DNA of 64,000 nucleotides from Levilactobacillus brevis (GCA_021383565.1 CP079699.1:2480001-2544000); one strand, 5' to 3'; positions 9,170 to 18,668 are shown, numbered from the stretch's first letter. Numbers and translations: made by a program. Notes: generated from the sequence alone by a model not told the origin.

Positions 9170-11019
9170 GTTCAAACAGTGATTCAAATAGTGATTCAAG
9201 CAATGAATCGACCAGCAGCGAGAATAGCAATCGCTCAGGTGATTCGAACGGCCAAAAGAAAATTGTTGCCGAAAATGAATCGCTCACGGATGATTCGTCT
9301 TCTGTCAATAACAACAAGACGAAGAAGCTGGGTAAACAGTCAATTAAGACCAAGAAGCTTGCCAAAAGCTACCGACACACACCGTCTAGCGCAGCGGCTT
9401 TGCTCGCCAACCAAGCTGCCAAGAAATTGACTAGTGAACAACTCAAGTCTAAGGTCAATGCCTTGATTGAAAAGGCCCAAGCCAAGCTACCAGCGACCAC
9501 CACGGCGCTGGAGCCACTGGCCGAAGCTGAAATCCAATCTGGCGGGACCGTTTACGATGACTTTCCAGATCTGGACAACCTACTGGGCGTCTCCTCTGTC
9601 TTCCACATCTTCGCGCGGGAAGCTGAGTTGAATGCGCATACCAACGGAAACGTTGCCGTTCAGAACCTGATTGGAAACGTGAACTTTGGGACCAATGTGA
9701 TTGAGGAACTACTGGACAAGGATATTTCTTACATACAAAATATCACCAACATTGCGGGAAGTTCCTTCGTGTCTAAGGGTGATACGCGTGAAAACAAGGT
9801 CGTCTTCGGCGATGGCATTACCATCGACATCAGCAATCCAAACCGGCCAATGGTCAATGGCGTTTACATCGACCATTTGCTGGCTTCCGAAGTCTATCAA
9901 GACCAGAATGGCCAGACGTACATCGACTTTGACGCTGAATTTGCCAAATTAAAGGCCTTAAACGAATCACTCGCGGGTAAGCCAAGCGAAGCGACCTACA
10001 GCAACAGTGACTTCGCCGACCAAAATAGTCGGGTCATTGACATCAGCGATATGACGCCGAATGCCAACAACCAGATTGTGTTGAACCTGTCGCCCGACGT
10101 TCTGAACGGCAATACACCGCTGACGATCAAGGGCTTGTCGCCTGACGCTGAGGGTACCACGGTTATCATCAATGTCGATACCGGTGGTCAAGCGGACTAC
10201 GACGTTAATTCGCAGATCAAGCTGATTTACAGTGATGGTAGCGAACGGGATAACCAAGAAACCGAACACTTCGGGGACAACCACTTGCTGTGGAACTTCT
10301 ACGACAGCACTGCCAGTGACAAGCAATACGGCGGGACCATCAACGTCAACGCGCCATTCCAAGGCAGCATGCTGGCACCGTCTGCCACGATTGTTGCTAA
10401 CCAGAATATCGATGGGAACCTGATTGCCGATAAGGTTATCGTCAAGGCCGAAACCCACCGCTGGGACCTGCAAGGCAACGGCGATGAAGACATCGAGGAA
10501 GAGGAATTCGAAAAGCCAATCCATCCCGGTATCGACGTTGAAATGCCAAACATTGAAGAGCCCGATACGGAAGAGCCCGACACGGAGAACCCCGGAACTG
10601 AAGAGCCTGGAACCGAGGAACCTGATGGGGAACTACCTGACGAGGGTGGTGACGAGGACTTGACCTACGAGCATGAACACCCGGATTATGCTGAGGATGA
10701 AGAGACCGCAGACTTGTGGGATGATCTGATTGACGCCGAATCCGAGTCACCAGCCGCAGCGCACGCCGATGAACAAGCGCTGTTGAACCGGGTTGACCAA
10801 GCGATTACCAACGCCAAGGCGCAGGGCAATACCGCTTTGGTTGCCAAGTTAGAAGCTATCCGGAGCCGCATCTTAGGTGACTTGGGTGGCCTGCCACAGA
10901 CTGGTGAAGCTCAGAATAACTGGGCACCGGCCGTGGGAGCAGCCCTCTTGGCTAGCCTATTGGGAACCTTGGGCGCGGTGAAGATTAAGAAACGCCGGAA
11001 CTAATTCTTTCTAAAATAA

Positions 11020-11058
11020 AAGCATGACTCAACCGATTGTGGTGGGTCATGCTTTTTT
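11020..11058 (+). terminator. Terminator between adhesin pseudogene and TauE gene (convergent)
   Basis: Stem AAGCATGACTCA / TGGGTCATGCTT followed by a T run on the plus strand and preceded by an A run, so it could work in both directions. Confidence 0.88.
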
Positions 11059-11078
11059 GCGGTCAGTTAGAGGGAGAC

Positions 11079-11822
11079 TTAGAGGACCATTTTTACCGCC
11101 ATCACCATGATGAGGAGCCCCATGAAAGGCTTGAGGTAGGCGTTGAGCTTCTGCGGGTCGGCATGCATCAGCAGGCGGGGCGCATAGAAAGCCCCCAGCA
11201 TGGCGCCAACCATCAGGCTGATACCGATGTTCCAGTTGACGCTGTTGGCTGACATGTGGAAGATTAGCCCGATCAGCGTGGTGCCAACCAGCACGTAGGC
11301 GGAGGTCGCCGCGGCCGGAATCATGTCCAGCCCCAGGACCAGAAGTCCCGCGATGATCGGCCCTCCGCCGGACAATCCGGCAACGCCGACCATTAGGCCG
11401 CTGATGATGCCGTAGCAGGCCGCCTGGAGTCCTTGGTGCCGAGCTGGCTTGGCTTGACGGTGGCTAAATCGTTTAACCAGGATTTGAGTGCCCAGTAAAA
11501 ATAAAATAATAGCCACCAACCAGGTGTAGATCCTGATGGGAATATACGGCGAAATCAGTGCGCCGACGATGGTTGCGGGGATGGCCGGAATCAGCATTTG
11601 ATTGCCGACCTTAAATTGAATCTGGCCGGTTCGGTAGTGGCCATAAGCCCCGACCAGTAGTGAGGGAAATGCCGTGAATAGTGACGTGGCGGCGGCCGAT
11701 CCCGGGGCGAGGTGGAAGACGGTGGTCAGCAGTCCCAGATAGATGGCGGCTCCGCCACCCCCGGTCGAAATGACCAGTAGCCCAACGATAAACCCCGTAA
11801 TTAGTAAAATTAACCATGTCAT
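11079..11822 (-). CDS. TauE/SafE-family sulfite/sulfoacetate exporter-like membrane protein
   Basis: Hydrophobic protein of about 247 residues with seven to eight predicted membrane segments. It has the family's two half-repeats, each with a Gly-rich turn: GLLVISTGGGGAAIYLGLL near the N-terminus and VGVAGLSGGGPIIAGLLVLG in the middle. The family exports small organosulfur or carboxylate anions, but substrates of Gram-positive members are mostly unknown. ATG 11822 is preferred; the ATG at 11834 would overlap the AAGGAG ribosome binding site. The gene is convergent with the adhesin gene and divergent from the short-chain dehydrogenase-like gene at 11956. Confidence 0.85.
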   Translation of the reverse strand: MTWLILLITGFIVGLLVISTGGGGAAIYLGLLTTVFHLAPGSAAATSLFTAFPSLLVGAYGHYRTGQIQFKVGNQMLIPAIPATIVGALISPYIPIRIYTWLVAIILFLLGTQILVKRFSHRQAKPARHQGLQAACYGIISGLMVGVAGLSGGGPIIAGLLVLGLDMIPAAATSAYVLVGTTLIGLIFHMSANSVNWNIGISLMVGAMLGAFYAPRLLMHADPQKLNAYLKPFMGLLIMVMAVKMVL

Positions 11823-11955
11823 TAACTGACACATCTCCTTAGCCGATAAATAGTCTGATTTCAGTGTACAAGTTGACGTTCAGGGCGTCAATTTTTCCGG
11901 CGCCGCGGCGATCTTGCGGTATGATAAGGACTAGATGAAGGTAGGAGGTCCTCAT

Positions 11956-12678
11956 ATGAAGTTAGCACAACAACGTTTGGCCATTGTCGGTGGGACATCT
12001 GGATTCGGTGCGGCGGTGGCGGCACAAGCCCTTACTCAGGGCGCCAGGGTTCACGTGATTGGCTACAGTCAGACCCACGTGGACGCCGCGGTGACGCAGC
12101 TTAGTCAAGTCAGCGATACGGTGGCTGGTACGGCGCTGGACGCCCAAGATGGTCAGCAACTCACCGACTTTTTCGCGCGGCAGGGCCAGTTCGACCATGT
12201 CCTGTCATTTCTCGGCGGGGCCATGGGTGGCGGCTTCTTAGACAACTCGGTAGCGGCAATTCGCCAAGCGGTTGAAGATAAATTCTTCGCCAATCTTCAG
12301 TTGGCCCAGATTGCAGCCAAGCAGCTGAAGCCCCATGGGTCGCTGATCTTTACGTCGGGTGCGGGTGGTCATCCCCACGATGCCTCCGGTGCCATCGTGG
12401 GCAATCAGGCGATTAATACGATGGTGGCCGGTCTGGCGGTCGAGCTGGCGCCAGATTTTCGGGTGAACGCGGTCGCCCCCACCTGGACACCCACCGGTCT
12501 CTGGCGGCATTTAACGTCCGAACAGGTCCAGCAACAAGCCGCTGACTTTGCGCAGGGTGTCCCGTTGAACCGGGTGGCCACGCGAGATGAGGTGGCCTCG
12601 GCCTACCTTTACCTGATGCAAAATGACTTTGTCACCGGACAAGTGCTACACGTGGATGGCGGCGTGGACTTGGCGTAG
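11956..12678 (+). CDS. SDR-fold oxidoreductase-like protein without the usual Tyr-Lys catalytic pair
   Basis: The ATG at 11956 follows GGAGG at good spacing (the ATG at 11935 does not). Of 240 residues, the N-terminus carries the Rossmann NAD(P) motif GGTSGFG, and the C-terminus the typical FVTGQVLHVDGGVDLA ending of classical short-chain dehydrogenases. At the position of the YxxxK catalytic motif the sequence reads GAIVGNQAIN, so the Tyr and Lys seem to be replaced by Ile and Gln. The Ser of the active site is present (FTSGAGG). It may be a catalytically altered or non-enzymatic family member. Substrate is unknown. Confidence 0.85.
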   Translation: MKLAQQRLAIVGGTSGFGAAVAAQALTQGARVHVIGYSQTHVDAAVTQLSQVSDTVAGTALDAQDGQQLTDFFARQGQFDHVLSFLGGAMGGGFLDNSVAAIRQAVEDKFFANLQLAQIAAKQLKPHGSLIFTSGAGGHPHDASGAIVGNQAINTMVAGLAVELAPDFRVNAVAPTWTPTGLWRHLTSEQVQQQAADFAQGVPLNRVATRDEVASAYLYLMQNDFVTGQVLHVDGGVDLA

Positions 12679-12702
12679 GGGTGATAAGTTAAGCGCGACG
12701 AA

Positions 12703-12746
12703 AAAGCTCCCCGCCATCAACGACACCGTTGATGGCGGGGAGCTTT
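12703..12746. terminator. Bidirectional terminator between convergent SDR genes
   Basis: Perfect stem of about 20 bp (AAAGCTCCCCGCCATCAACG and its complement) around the loop ACAC, with A-rich and T-containing flanks. It serves both converging genes. Confidence 0.88.
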
Positions 12747-12765
12747 GTCATGACAGACGAATTGT

Positions 12766-13467
12766 TTAAAATTTTACTGGAACTACCACGCCGTTGACGT
12801 AGCTGGCGGCATCGGAGCACAGGAACAGCGCTGTCTGGGCGATCTTATTGCCACTTGGTGAGGTTGGAACCGTAATGCCTAGCGGCGACTCGGTATCCTT
12901 ACTGCCGGGGGCGATGGCGTTGGTCCGAATTCCGGCGTTCTGGTACATGAAGGCCGTGTTCTTGGTCAAACCAACGACGGCATGCTTGGACGCCGCGTAG
13001 GCCGCACTGGCCCGGTCGCTGGTGTCACCTTCGACGGACGCGATGTTGAGAATAACGCCGGCATCCTGTTGGGTGAACTGCTTGAGGGCTTCTCGCGTGG
13101 CCAACATGACGCTGGTCGTATTGACCGTCATCACGCGATCCCACAGCTCATTGGTTAACGTATCGGCGGGCGCCAATTTATCCAGCATGCCGGCATTGTT
13201 GACCAGAATGTCGAGGTGGCCGAAGTGGTCAACTGCGAGTTGAACCATGGCCGTGACGTCCGCGTCCTTGGTGACGTCGGTCACGGCGGCAATGGCCGTC
13301 CCACCGGCCGTCGCGATGCCATCAACTACGGCATTTACCGCCTCGGCATTACTGTCGGCGGCGACGACTTGGGCGCCTTCCTTGGCAAACAGTTCGGCGA
13401 TGGCTTGGCCCTTACCAGATCCGGCCCCCGTGACGATTGCAACTTTTTTCGATAATTGTTGTACCAC
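12766..13467 (-). CDS. Classical short-chain dehydrogenase/reductase
   Basis: About 233 residues. It shows the glycine motif TGAGSGKGQAIA for NAD(P) binding, NNAG in the middle, and the catalytic YAASK with its partner Ser (NIASVEG). Start GTG 13467 is chosen because GAGGAG (13476-13481) lies 8 bases upstream; the GTG at 13476 overlaps that site. It likely reduces or oxidises an alcohol or ketone, but the substrate cannot be read from the sequence. Unlike its convergent neighbour at 11956, all catalytic residues are present. Confidence 0.9.
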   Translation of the reverse strand: MVQQLSKKVAIVTGAGSGKGQAIAELFAKEGAQVVAADSNAEAVNAVVDGIATAGGTAIAAVTDVTKDADVTAMVQLAVDHFGHLDILVNNAGMLDKLAPADTLTNELWDRVMTVNTTSVMLATREALKQFTQQDAGVILNIASVEGDTSDRASAAYAASKHAVVGLTKNTAFMYQNAGIRTNAIAPGSKDTESPLGITVPTSPSGNKIAQTALFLCSDAASYVNGVVVPVKF

Positions 13468-13697
13468 GTTACTCACTCCTCATAGCAACTAATTTAGGAG
13501 GTTGAAAGGTTGGTGGGTCAGCCACGATGTCGATGATTTCCGGCACGCGGGTCACCACGCCTTCCCGTCTCCTCATCTTCATTATAGGCGTTTGCCGAGC
13601 GGCCGCGGCGATTTTTTTCAAGCCGTGACGAAATGAATTGACGGGAGTCATAGCTGGTGTTACTTTTAAAGCAACAACAAATAAAGGAGTTTTTGCC

Positions 13698-14561
13698 ATG
13701 AAATATGTCGTTACCGGAGCCACGGGTCATTTAGGAACCCAAATTGTTGAGGCCTTAGCCCAATTGGTGACACCGAGCACCATCACGCTGGGCGTTCACA
13801 CGCCAGCCAAGGCTACGGCGTTTGCCCAGCAGGGGATGACCGTTCTGCCATTGGACTATCGTCAGCCGGCGACGGTGACGGCAGTGTTGGACGCGGCCGA
13901 TGTCGTGATTTACGTCCCCAGCAAGAGCCATGACAGTTTTAGTCGGGTCATGGAGTTTGAAAATGTCCTGACTGCCGCGAAACAGGCGCGGATTGGCCAT
14001 CTGGTGGTGATGGGATTTATTGCCGATCAGGTGAATAATCCGTTTGACCTATCGGCATTTTACGCCTACGTGCCGCGGCGTCTGGCGGCTAGTGGCTTGT
14101 CCTACACGATTTTACGCAATGCGTTGTATGCCGATCCATTGGTGCCTTACCTGCCAGAATTGATTGAACGGCACAACGTCATCTATCCGATGGGGGATGC
14201 CTCGCTCAGCTTCATTAGCTTAGCAGATAGTGCGGCAGCCTTTGCTAAAGTTGCGGTGAACCCGGCACTGTGGCGGCAACCCAGCTACACGTTGACCCAA
14301 GAGCACTCCTACACGATGCCAGCGCTGGCTGAGGTCTTGAGTCAGGTGTCCGGTCAGTCGATCGGGTATGCCCCGGTCACACTGAGCAAATTCGCTGAGC
14401 TGTATAACCAGGGCAATGAGGGCCACATGCTGGCGTCCATGTATGATGCCGGTGCGCGGGGATTATTGGCCACCGTGACGGACGATTACCAGACGATCAT
14501 GGGCCATCCCGCCCAGAGTCTCCCAGACTTCTTGACCGCGCAACTGGCCAGTTCAAACTAG
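13698..14561 (+). CDS. NmrA/atypical SDR family NAD(P)-binding protein
   Basis: ATG 13698 follows AAAGGAG at 8 bases. 287 residues begin with the dinucleotide-binding motif VTGATGHLG, typical of the NmrA/QOR2-like atypical SDR group that includes NADPH quinone oxidoreductase 2. The middle contains DVVIYVPSKSHDSFSR and the GLSYTILRNALYAD motif shared by this group. It probably acts on quinones or as a redox sensor. It is divergent from the SDR gene at 12766, so the two may share a control region at 13468-13697. Confidence 0.87.
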   Translation: MKYVVTGATGHLGTQIVEALAQLVTPSTITLGVHTPAKATAFAQQGMTVLPLDYRQPATVTAVLDAADVVIYVPSKSHDSFSRVMEFENVLTAAKQARIGHLVVMGFIADQVNNPFDLSAFYAYVPRRLAASGLSYTILRNALYADPLVPYLPELIERHNVIYPMGDASLSFISLADSAAAFAKVAVNPALWRQPSYTLTQEHSYTMPALAEVLSQVSGQSIGYAPVTLSKFAELYNQGNEGHMLASMYDAGARGLLATVTDDYQTIMGHPAQSLPDFLTAQLASSN

Positions 14562-14566
14562 ATTGT

Positions 14567-14610
14567 AAAAAAGCCCCTGTAGCGACCATTTGGCCGTTAC
14601 AGGGGCTTTC
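14567..14610. terminator. Bidirectional terminator between NmrA-like gene and teichoic acid operon
   Basis: Stem AAAGCCCCTGTA(G/A)CG around ACCATTTGG, with an A run on the left and TTT on the right. Both converging transcripts can use it. Confidence 0.88.
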
Positions 14611-14629
14611 ACATTGTCATTTAAATGTG

Positions 14630-16945
14630 TTACTTCAGGTCATCCTGATCGAAGAAGGCGTCGACCACCCGTTGCGTGGCGTGGCCGTCTTCCCAGGCGT
14701 TGAAGCGCTGACTGAAACGGTCGTAGGCCGCCACGTAATCCTGCGTGACCTGCGGCAGGTGATGTAGCGCGGCCAAGACATCGTCATTGGTTTTCAGTAA
14801 GGGGCCCGGCAAGTCCTTTTCCATATCGAGATAGAAGCCTCGCAGCACGCTGCCGTATTTCTCGTAATCGTAAACGAAGTATAGAATCGGCCGCTTGAGG
14901 ATGGCGTAGTCGAAGAAAACGCTGGAGTAGTCGGTAATCAGGACGTCCGAGATCAGGTATAGCTCGGCGATGTCGTCGTAGCTGGATTCGTTATAAACGA
15001 AATCGCCGAAGCCGGTAGTGTCCAGATGTTCGGTGATAAAGTAGTGGGTCCGTAAGACCAGCACGTACTCGTCGCCCAGTTCGCGTTTCAACCGGTTAAT
15101 GTCCAGCTTCAACGTGAACTTGTAATCGCCCACGCCGTAGTAGTCATCGTCTCGCCAAGTGGGGGCGTAGAGGATAATCTTCTTATCTTGGGGAATGCCC
15201 AGTTTCTCCTTAATCTGGCGGGCACGAGCATCACGGTTCGGCGCGCTGAGGATGTCGTTACGCGGATAGCCGGACTTCAACATCTTCGCGACTGGGTACA
15301 TGAAGGCGTGTTCAAACACGTCGACGGAGAACTGGTTGGCCGTGACCAAGTAGTCCCATTGCCGGGATTGTTGGAAGAAGATCTGCTTGTACAGCGGATT
15401 GGCACTGGCGACGTTGTCCATGTCGAAGACCAGGTGCTTGAGGGGGGTTCCGTGCCAGGTCGCGAGAAACTTGGTCCCCGGCCGCTTCACGAACCACTTG
15501 GGTTGCCGCATGTTAATCACTTGAAATTTCGAGGTGGCGAGGTAGTACATGTACCGCCAGCCAAACCGTTTTACCACTTTGGTATCCGGCTGGTTGGTCG
15601 GCATTCCCGTCACGCCGGGATTGGAGATCCAGACGTGTTTAAATTGTCCAGGATAGGTCGCCTGCAGGTAGTTGTAGACGGCCTTGGGACTGTCTGAAAA
15701 GTTCCGGCCAAGGAAGGATTCGTAGAGAATCGTCTTAGGCTTAATCGGCAACTTGGTGAACCACCACAGATACGAGAGACGGGTAATGCCACGACCGTGG
15801 TGCTTGATGACCCGGCCCAGCTGTCGTAAGTGAACAATTCGGTTGATCGCGCGTTGGGGACGAGTGGGATGTTGCCGGATGTGCTTGAGAATTCGCCGAC
15901 TAAGCAGTGAAATTTCACCGAGAGCCGTCTCGTCGACCTGCTGTAAGAAGACGTGGAGCTGGTCCATTAAGCTGGGAACATCGTGCACCGAGGCATCCTC
16001 GGCGGTCGCACCGGTGGCTAAGGCCATGTAAAGAAACCGGTGGAGTCGATGGAGACAGTAACGGCTGAACGCCAGATGTAGGTCGGGCGTCGTGATGGCG
16101 GTGAGACTAGTCTGCCAAGCGGCGATCCGTTGTTGCCAGCGATCGGCCACAGCCAGTTGATGTAACGACGGCTGGTTCACGGGATCGTTGTGTTTGACCC
16201 GGATGTAGGTCGGGTCGGCCAGACGTAGGTAGCGGCTGGTCCGCGCCATGACCTGCGTTAAGAACGTGTAGTCAGGATACAGTGCGTTGGTTTCGTCAAA
16301 TTTCAGCTGGTTACTTTGGACCAACTGGCGGTTAATGACCTTTCCCGTGATCTTGAGTTGGCGGTTGAATTGGTCCCAGCGCGCATCGCCCGATAGGCTA
16401 ATGTACTTGTGTTGGAGCCAGCTATCAACGGCCGGCGTTACGGTTAGTTCCGGCGATAATTGACCGAGAATTGCCGTGCTGAGATTGACTGCACGGTTCT
16501 TGGGTCGCCGTCGCTTGGCACCGCCCCATTTTGGCAGATCGTCTTGGACCACGGTCTGGGTTGCACTCGCCACAAACGAGGTGTGGGGTTCGTAGGTCGG
16601 ATACTGGTAGAGGTCTCCCAGAGTGTCGGCGGGAAACGGCGTAATCGCGGCCATATTGGCCAACGCGTCGGCGGTCAGGTAGTCGTCGCTGTCGACGAAG
16701 ACCAACCAGTCTCCGTGCGCCGCAGCCACGGCGGCGTTGCGTGCGGCACCCGCGGTACTTCCGGTAAAAGGAACTTGACGCACGGTAAAGGGGAGCTGCC
16801 AGTCGGCACTGGTGAGGTCGAGCGGTGCGTTACGGGCAATCACCCATTCGAGGTCCTGATAGCGTTGTGCTAATAGGTTGTGTCGCAGCTCTAATAGTTG
16901 CGGCAATTCTTCATTTTGACAAGGCGTAATTAAACTGTATTTCAT
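14630..16945 (-). CDS. Bifunctional GT2 glycosyltransferase / CDP-glycerol glycerophosphotransferase
   Basis: 771 residues in two parts. The N-terminal third is a GT-A fold family 2 glycosyltransferase (starts YSLITPCQNE; nucleotide/metal motif VDSDDY). The C-terminal part, from about residue 400, is a Glyphos_transf (TagF/TarF-like) domain with two likely catalytic His motifs (TWHGTPLKH and LRTHYF) and ILYAPTWRDDD plus DVLITDYSSVFFDYA for CDP-glycerol binding. It is predicted to add sugar and glycerol-phosphate units to a wall polymer at the inner membrane face. AGGAGG precedes the ATG. It lies 10 bases after the gene at 16956, so they form an operon. Confidence 0.9.
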   Translation of the reverse strand: MKYSLITPCQNEELPQLLELRHNLLAQRYQDLEWVIARNAPLDLTSADWQLPFTVRQVPFTGSTAGAARNAAVAAAHGDWLVFVDSDDYLTADALANMAAITPFPADTLGDLYQYPTYEPHTSFVASATQTVVQDDLPKWGGAKRRRPKNRAVNLSTAILGQLSPELTVTPAVDSWLQHKYISLSGDARWDQFNRQLKITGKVINRQLVQSNQLKFDETNALYPDYTFLTQVMARTSRYLRLADPTYIRVKHNDPVNQPSLHQLAVADRWQQRIAAWQTSLTAITTPDLHLAFSRYCLHRLHRFLYMALATGATAEDASVHDVPSLMDQLHVFLQQVDETALGEISLLSRRILKHIRQHPTRPQRAINRIVHLRQLGRVIKHHGRGITRLSYLWWFTKLPIKPKTILYESFLGRNFSDSPKAVYNYLQATYPGQFKHVWISNPGVTGMPTNQPDTKVVKRFGWRYMYYLATSKFQVINMRQPKWFVKRPGTKFLATWHGTPLKHLVFDMDNVASANPLYKQIFFQQSRQWDYLVTANQFSVDVFEHAFMYPVAKMLKSGYPRNDILSAPNRDARARQIKEKLGIPQDKKIILYAPTWRDDDYYGVGDYKFTLKLDINRLKRELGDEYVLVLRTHYFITEHLDTTGFGDFVYNESSYDDIAELYLISDVLITDYSSVFFDYAILKRPILYFVYDYEKYGSVLRGFYLDMEKDLPGPLLKTNDDVLAALHHLPQVTQDYVAAYDRFSQRFNAWEDGHATQRVVDAFFDQDDLK

Positions 16946-16955
16946 GGTGGGCCTC

Positions 16956-17888
16956 CTAGTAGAACAGCTGATGGGCTACGCTGGGCGACAACAGTTGCAG
17001 CAATCCAAGACGTGACCAGTGGTGGGTCGGTCGCGTCGTATTGCGCTTGATCCGGGCTAACAACTCGGTGTGGGCTTCCTTGGACAAGCGCTTGCGGTCC
17101 GCGGCCTTCAGCAAGGCGTTGAGCTGCCGTTGGAAGTAGTCTTGGTAAACGGGTTGCCACATGACGTCTAGCTGTTGAACGTCGATCTGTGTGAGTTCAT
17201 TGAGCCAGGCAAGCGGCGTGACTTCGACCCACATGGCCCGTTGCAGGGTTGGCACGTGCAGGCGAAGAATGTCTGGACTCTGTCGTAAGACAGCAAAGGC
17301 CTGCGCTGCCGAAACGAGGGGCAACGTGGTGTCTAGCAATTCAGTCGGCAAGAGCACGCCAGTCGGACGAATCCGCTGAGTCAACTGGCTAAGACTCTGC
17401 AGGTTCGTCTGGACCGAGTAACTCTGAAGACTCCAGAGGGTGCGTAACTGTTCGTTCGGGTCGTCTAGGCTGTCCGCTGCCAGCTGACGGTAAGTCTGTT
17501 GGAGCGCGGCCTCCTGATGGTCCATAACGTAGGCGGCGATCTGATCGGCTAGCGATTGGTGCAAGTCAAAAGCCGCCAAACTGATCGGACTGCCAGGGTG
17601 TTTAGCCATGACTTGGGCCCATTGCTGGAGTGCGCCGGGTAAGACGTGATCAGTTTCGCGGAGATTAATCAGATAATTGTGTGGTGCCAAGGGTGCTTGG
17701 AGCTGATTAAGGGTCAGTCCCCAGTCCTTCGCCTGTTGCTGTTGTGCTGATGTTAAAACTTGGGTCGCACTTAATTGTAAGTTAAAGGATGCGGCTGCAA
17801 AGTGTTGGCTGGTGAGCTCCCCGACGAGCGTCTCTAGACACGGCCAGTCCAACGTGGTTTGCGGCACGATATTGATGAATACGTGCAT
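16956..17888 (-). CDS. Unrecognised protein co-transcribed with wall polymer glycosyltransferase
   Basis: About 310 residues, no signal peptide or clear membrane segment, Gln/Leu-rich. ATG 17888 is chosen because GGAGAAGGG lies just upstream. The layout of short beta-like hydrophobic stretches (MHVFINIVP, HNYLINLRE, and a region around SPDILRLHVPTL) recalls the GT2 half of its operon partner, but no DxD metal motif is visible. It may be a degenerate glycosyltransferase that serves as partner of the downstream enzyme. That is inference from context; I do not recognise the family. Confidence 0.7.
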   Translation of the reverse strand: MHVFINIVPQTTLDWPCLETLVGELTSQHFAAASFNLQLSATQVLTSAQQQQAKDWGLTLNQLQAPLAPHNYLINLRETDHVLPGALQQWAQVMAKHPGSPISLAAFDLHQSLADQIAAYVMDHQEAALQQTYRQLAADSLDDPNEQLRTLWSLQSYSVQTNLQSLSQLTQRIRPTGVLLPTELLDTTLPLVSAAQAFAVLRQSPDILRLHVPTLQRAMWVEVTPLAWLNELTQIDVQQLDVMWQPVYQDYFQRQLNALLKAADRKRLSKEAHTELLARIKRNTTRPTHHWSRLGLLQLLSPSVAHQLFY

Positions 17889-17952
17889 GATTTTTCCCTT
17901 CTCCGATGAAGTATGTAGCAAATAAATGAGATGACAGAGTTATAACGAGACT

Positions 17953-17958
17953 ATTATA
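17953..17958 (-). promoter_or_regulatory. Probable -10 box of the wall polymer operon
   Basis: TATAAT on the minus strand, 65 bases upstream of the first start codon; no good -35 box at normal spacing. Confidence 0.45.
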
Positions 17959-18305
17959 CAGAGTTTGTATGTTGGGTGCACGAACTGTTTGCAAATAAGG
18001 CAAAAATTTAAGGATTCTCAACCTTTGTGGGAGTGAAACTTCAACGTGGTTTGGGGGAGATTGTCGGGGTTGACCGCGTTACCGTTCGCACCAGCTGAGC
18101 TTCTTCATAAAGGTTTAGTGCGCTTTTAAAATGGTGTGGTGTCAGCGTAGATGATGTGACGTGTCCAGCTGAATTTAGTCAATGTCGTGGGTGATATTGG
18201 ATGTAGCCGAGAGTGAAGCGAAAGATGAGCTCATCTTTCGCGAACGGCAAGGCGGCAATGTTAAACCGTGTTGCCCAAGCTACAACCAATTAAAAAGCCG
18301 GACGA
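17959..18305. other. Intergenic region with a remnant-like repeat core
   Basis: No gene seen. At 18236-18256 the sequence TTTCGCGAACGGCAAGGCGG resembles the core of the dispersed repeat found elsewhere in the window (GGCGAACGGTAAGGCGG), with a palindrome (AAAGATGAGCTCATCTTT) where other copies have CCAAATTTGG. Confidence 0.4.
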
Positions 18306-18668
18306 TTAAACATCGTCGCGGCTTAGTAAGGTAATCGCTTCTCCCGCGGCTTCCCGTCGGTCGATATTGTCCTCGCCCCAGACACAGAGTTCGTGGAGAA
18401 TCCCGGAGAGTGACTGGCCGTAGTCGGTCAGCGCGTAGTCGACCCGTGGCGGTACCTGCTGGTAGACGTGGCGGGAAACGATGTCGGCGGCTTCGAGTTC
18501 ACGTAGTTGCTGGGTCAACATCTTCTGCGAGATTTGGGGGATGGCGCGGGCGAGTTCACCCGTCCGCATGGTGTGGTGGCGTAGGTGACAGAGAATAATT
18601 GATTTCCATTTGCCGCCGATGATTTCCATCGTGGCTTCTACACCAATGTGATATGTTTTTGTGGGCAT
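18306..18668 (-). CDS. HxlR-family transcriptional regulator
   Basis: ATG 18668 has AGGAGG 7 bases upstream; the longer frame has no such site. About 120 residues with the HxlR winged helix: YHIGVEATMEIIGGKWKSIIL, then the recognition region ISQKMLTQQLRELEAADIV and the wing VPPRVDYALTDYG. This family often controls a divergent neighbour in response to small toxic compounds. Here the divergent neighbour is the MFS pump at 18792, so it most likely represses that gene. Confidence 0.9.
   Translation of the reverse strand: MPTKTYHIGVEATMEIIGGKWKSIILCHLRHHTMRTGELARAIPQISQKMLTQQLRELEAADIVSRHVYQQVPPRVDYALTDYGQSLSGILHELCVWGEDNIDRREAAGEAITLLSRDDV

Larger units (their letters stand above)
7636..11004 (+). 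pseudogene. LPxTG choice-of-anchor A adhesin gene, split by an IS30 insertion
   Basis: The 5' part (start ATG 7636, or 7612) encodes a KxYKxGKxW-type signal peptide (HFKMYKVGRKW) and a Ser/Asn-rich region that runs into IS sequence at 7958. The same frame resumes at 9155 with more Ser/Asn/Asp repeat, a Lys-rich segment, a choice-of-anchor A adhesin domain (about 9540-10470), a Glu/Pro/Thr repeat stalk (EEPDTEEPDTENPGTEEP) and a sorting signal with LPQTG plus KIKKRRN. Removing the IS and one 15-bp duplicate (1212 bp, 404 codons) restores one uninterrupted frame. As it stands the N-terminal fragment is exported without an anchor, and the 3' part lacks a signal peptide. This gene is fourth in a run of adhesin genes. 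Confidence 0.92.

Noticed and set aside
9143-9430. 95-residue plus-strand ORF just after the IS30 transposase
   Set aside because: Out of frame with the adhesin; the adhesin frame continues through the same bases with the expected Ser/Asn repeat and Lys-rich region.
10424-10750. Arg/Pro-rich ORFs overlapping the adhesin stalk
   Set aside because: Frames opened by the GAA/CCC-rich repeat of the EEPDTEEP stalk; not protein-like.
13469-13723. 84-residue minus-strand ORF between the SDR and NmrA-like genes
   Set aside because: It is antisense to the start of the gene at 13698 and to its leader, and its end only coincides with the ribosome binding site of the next gene.
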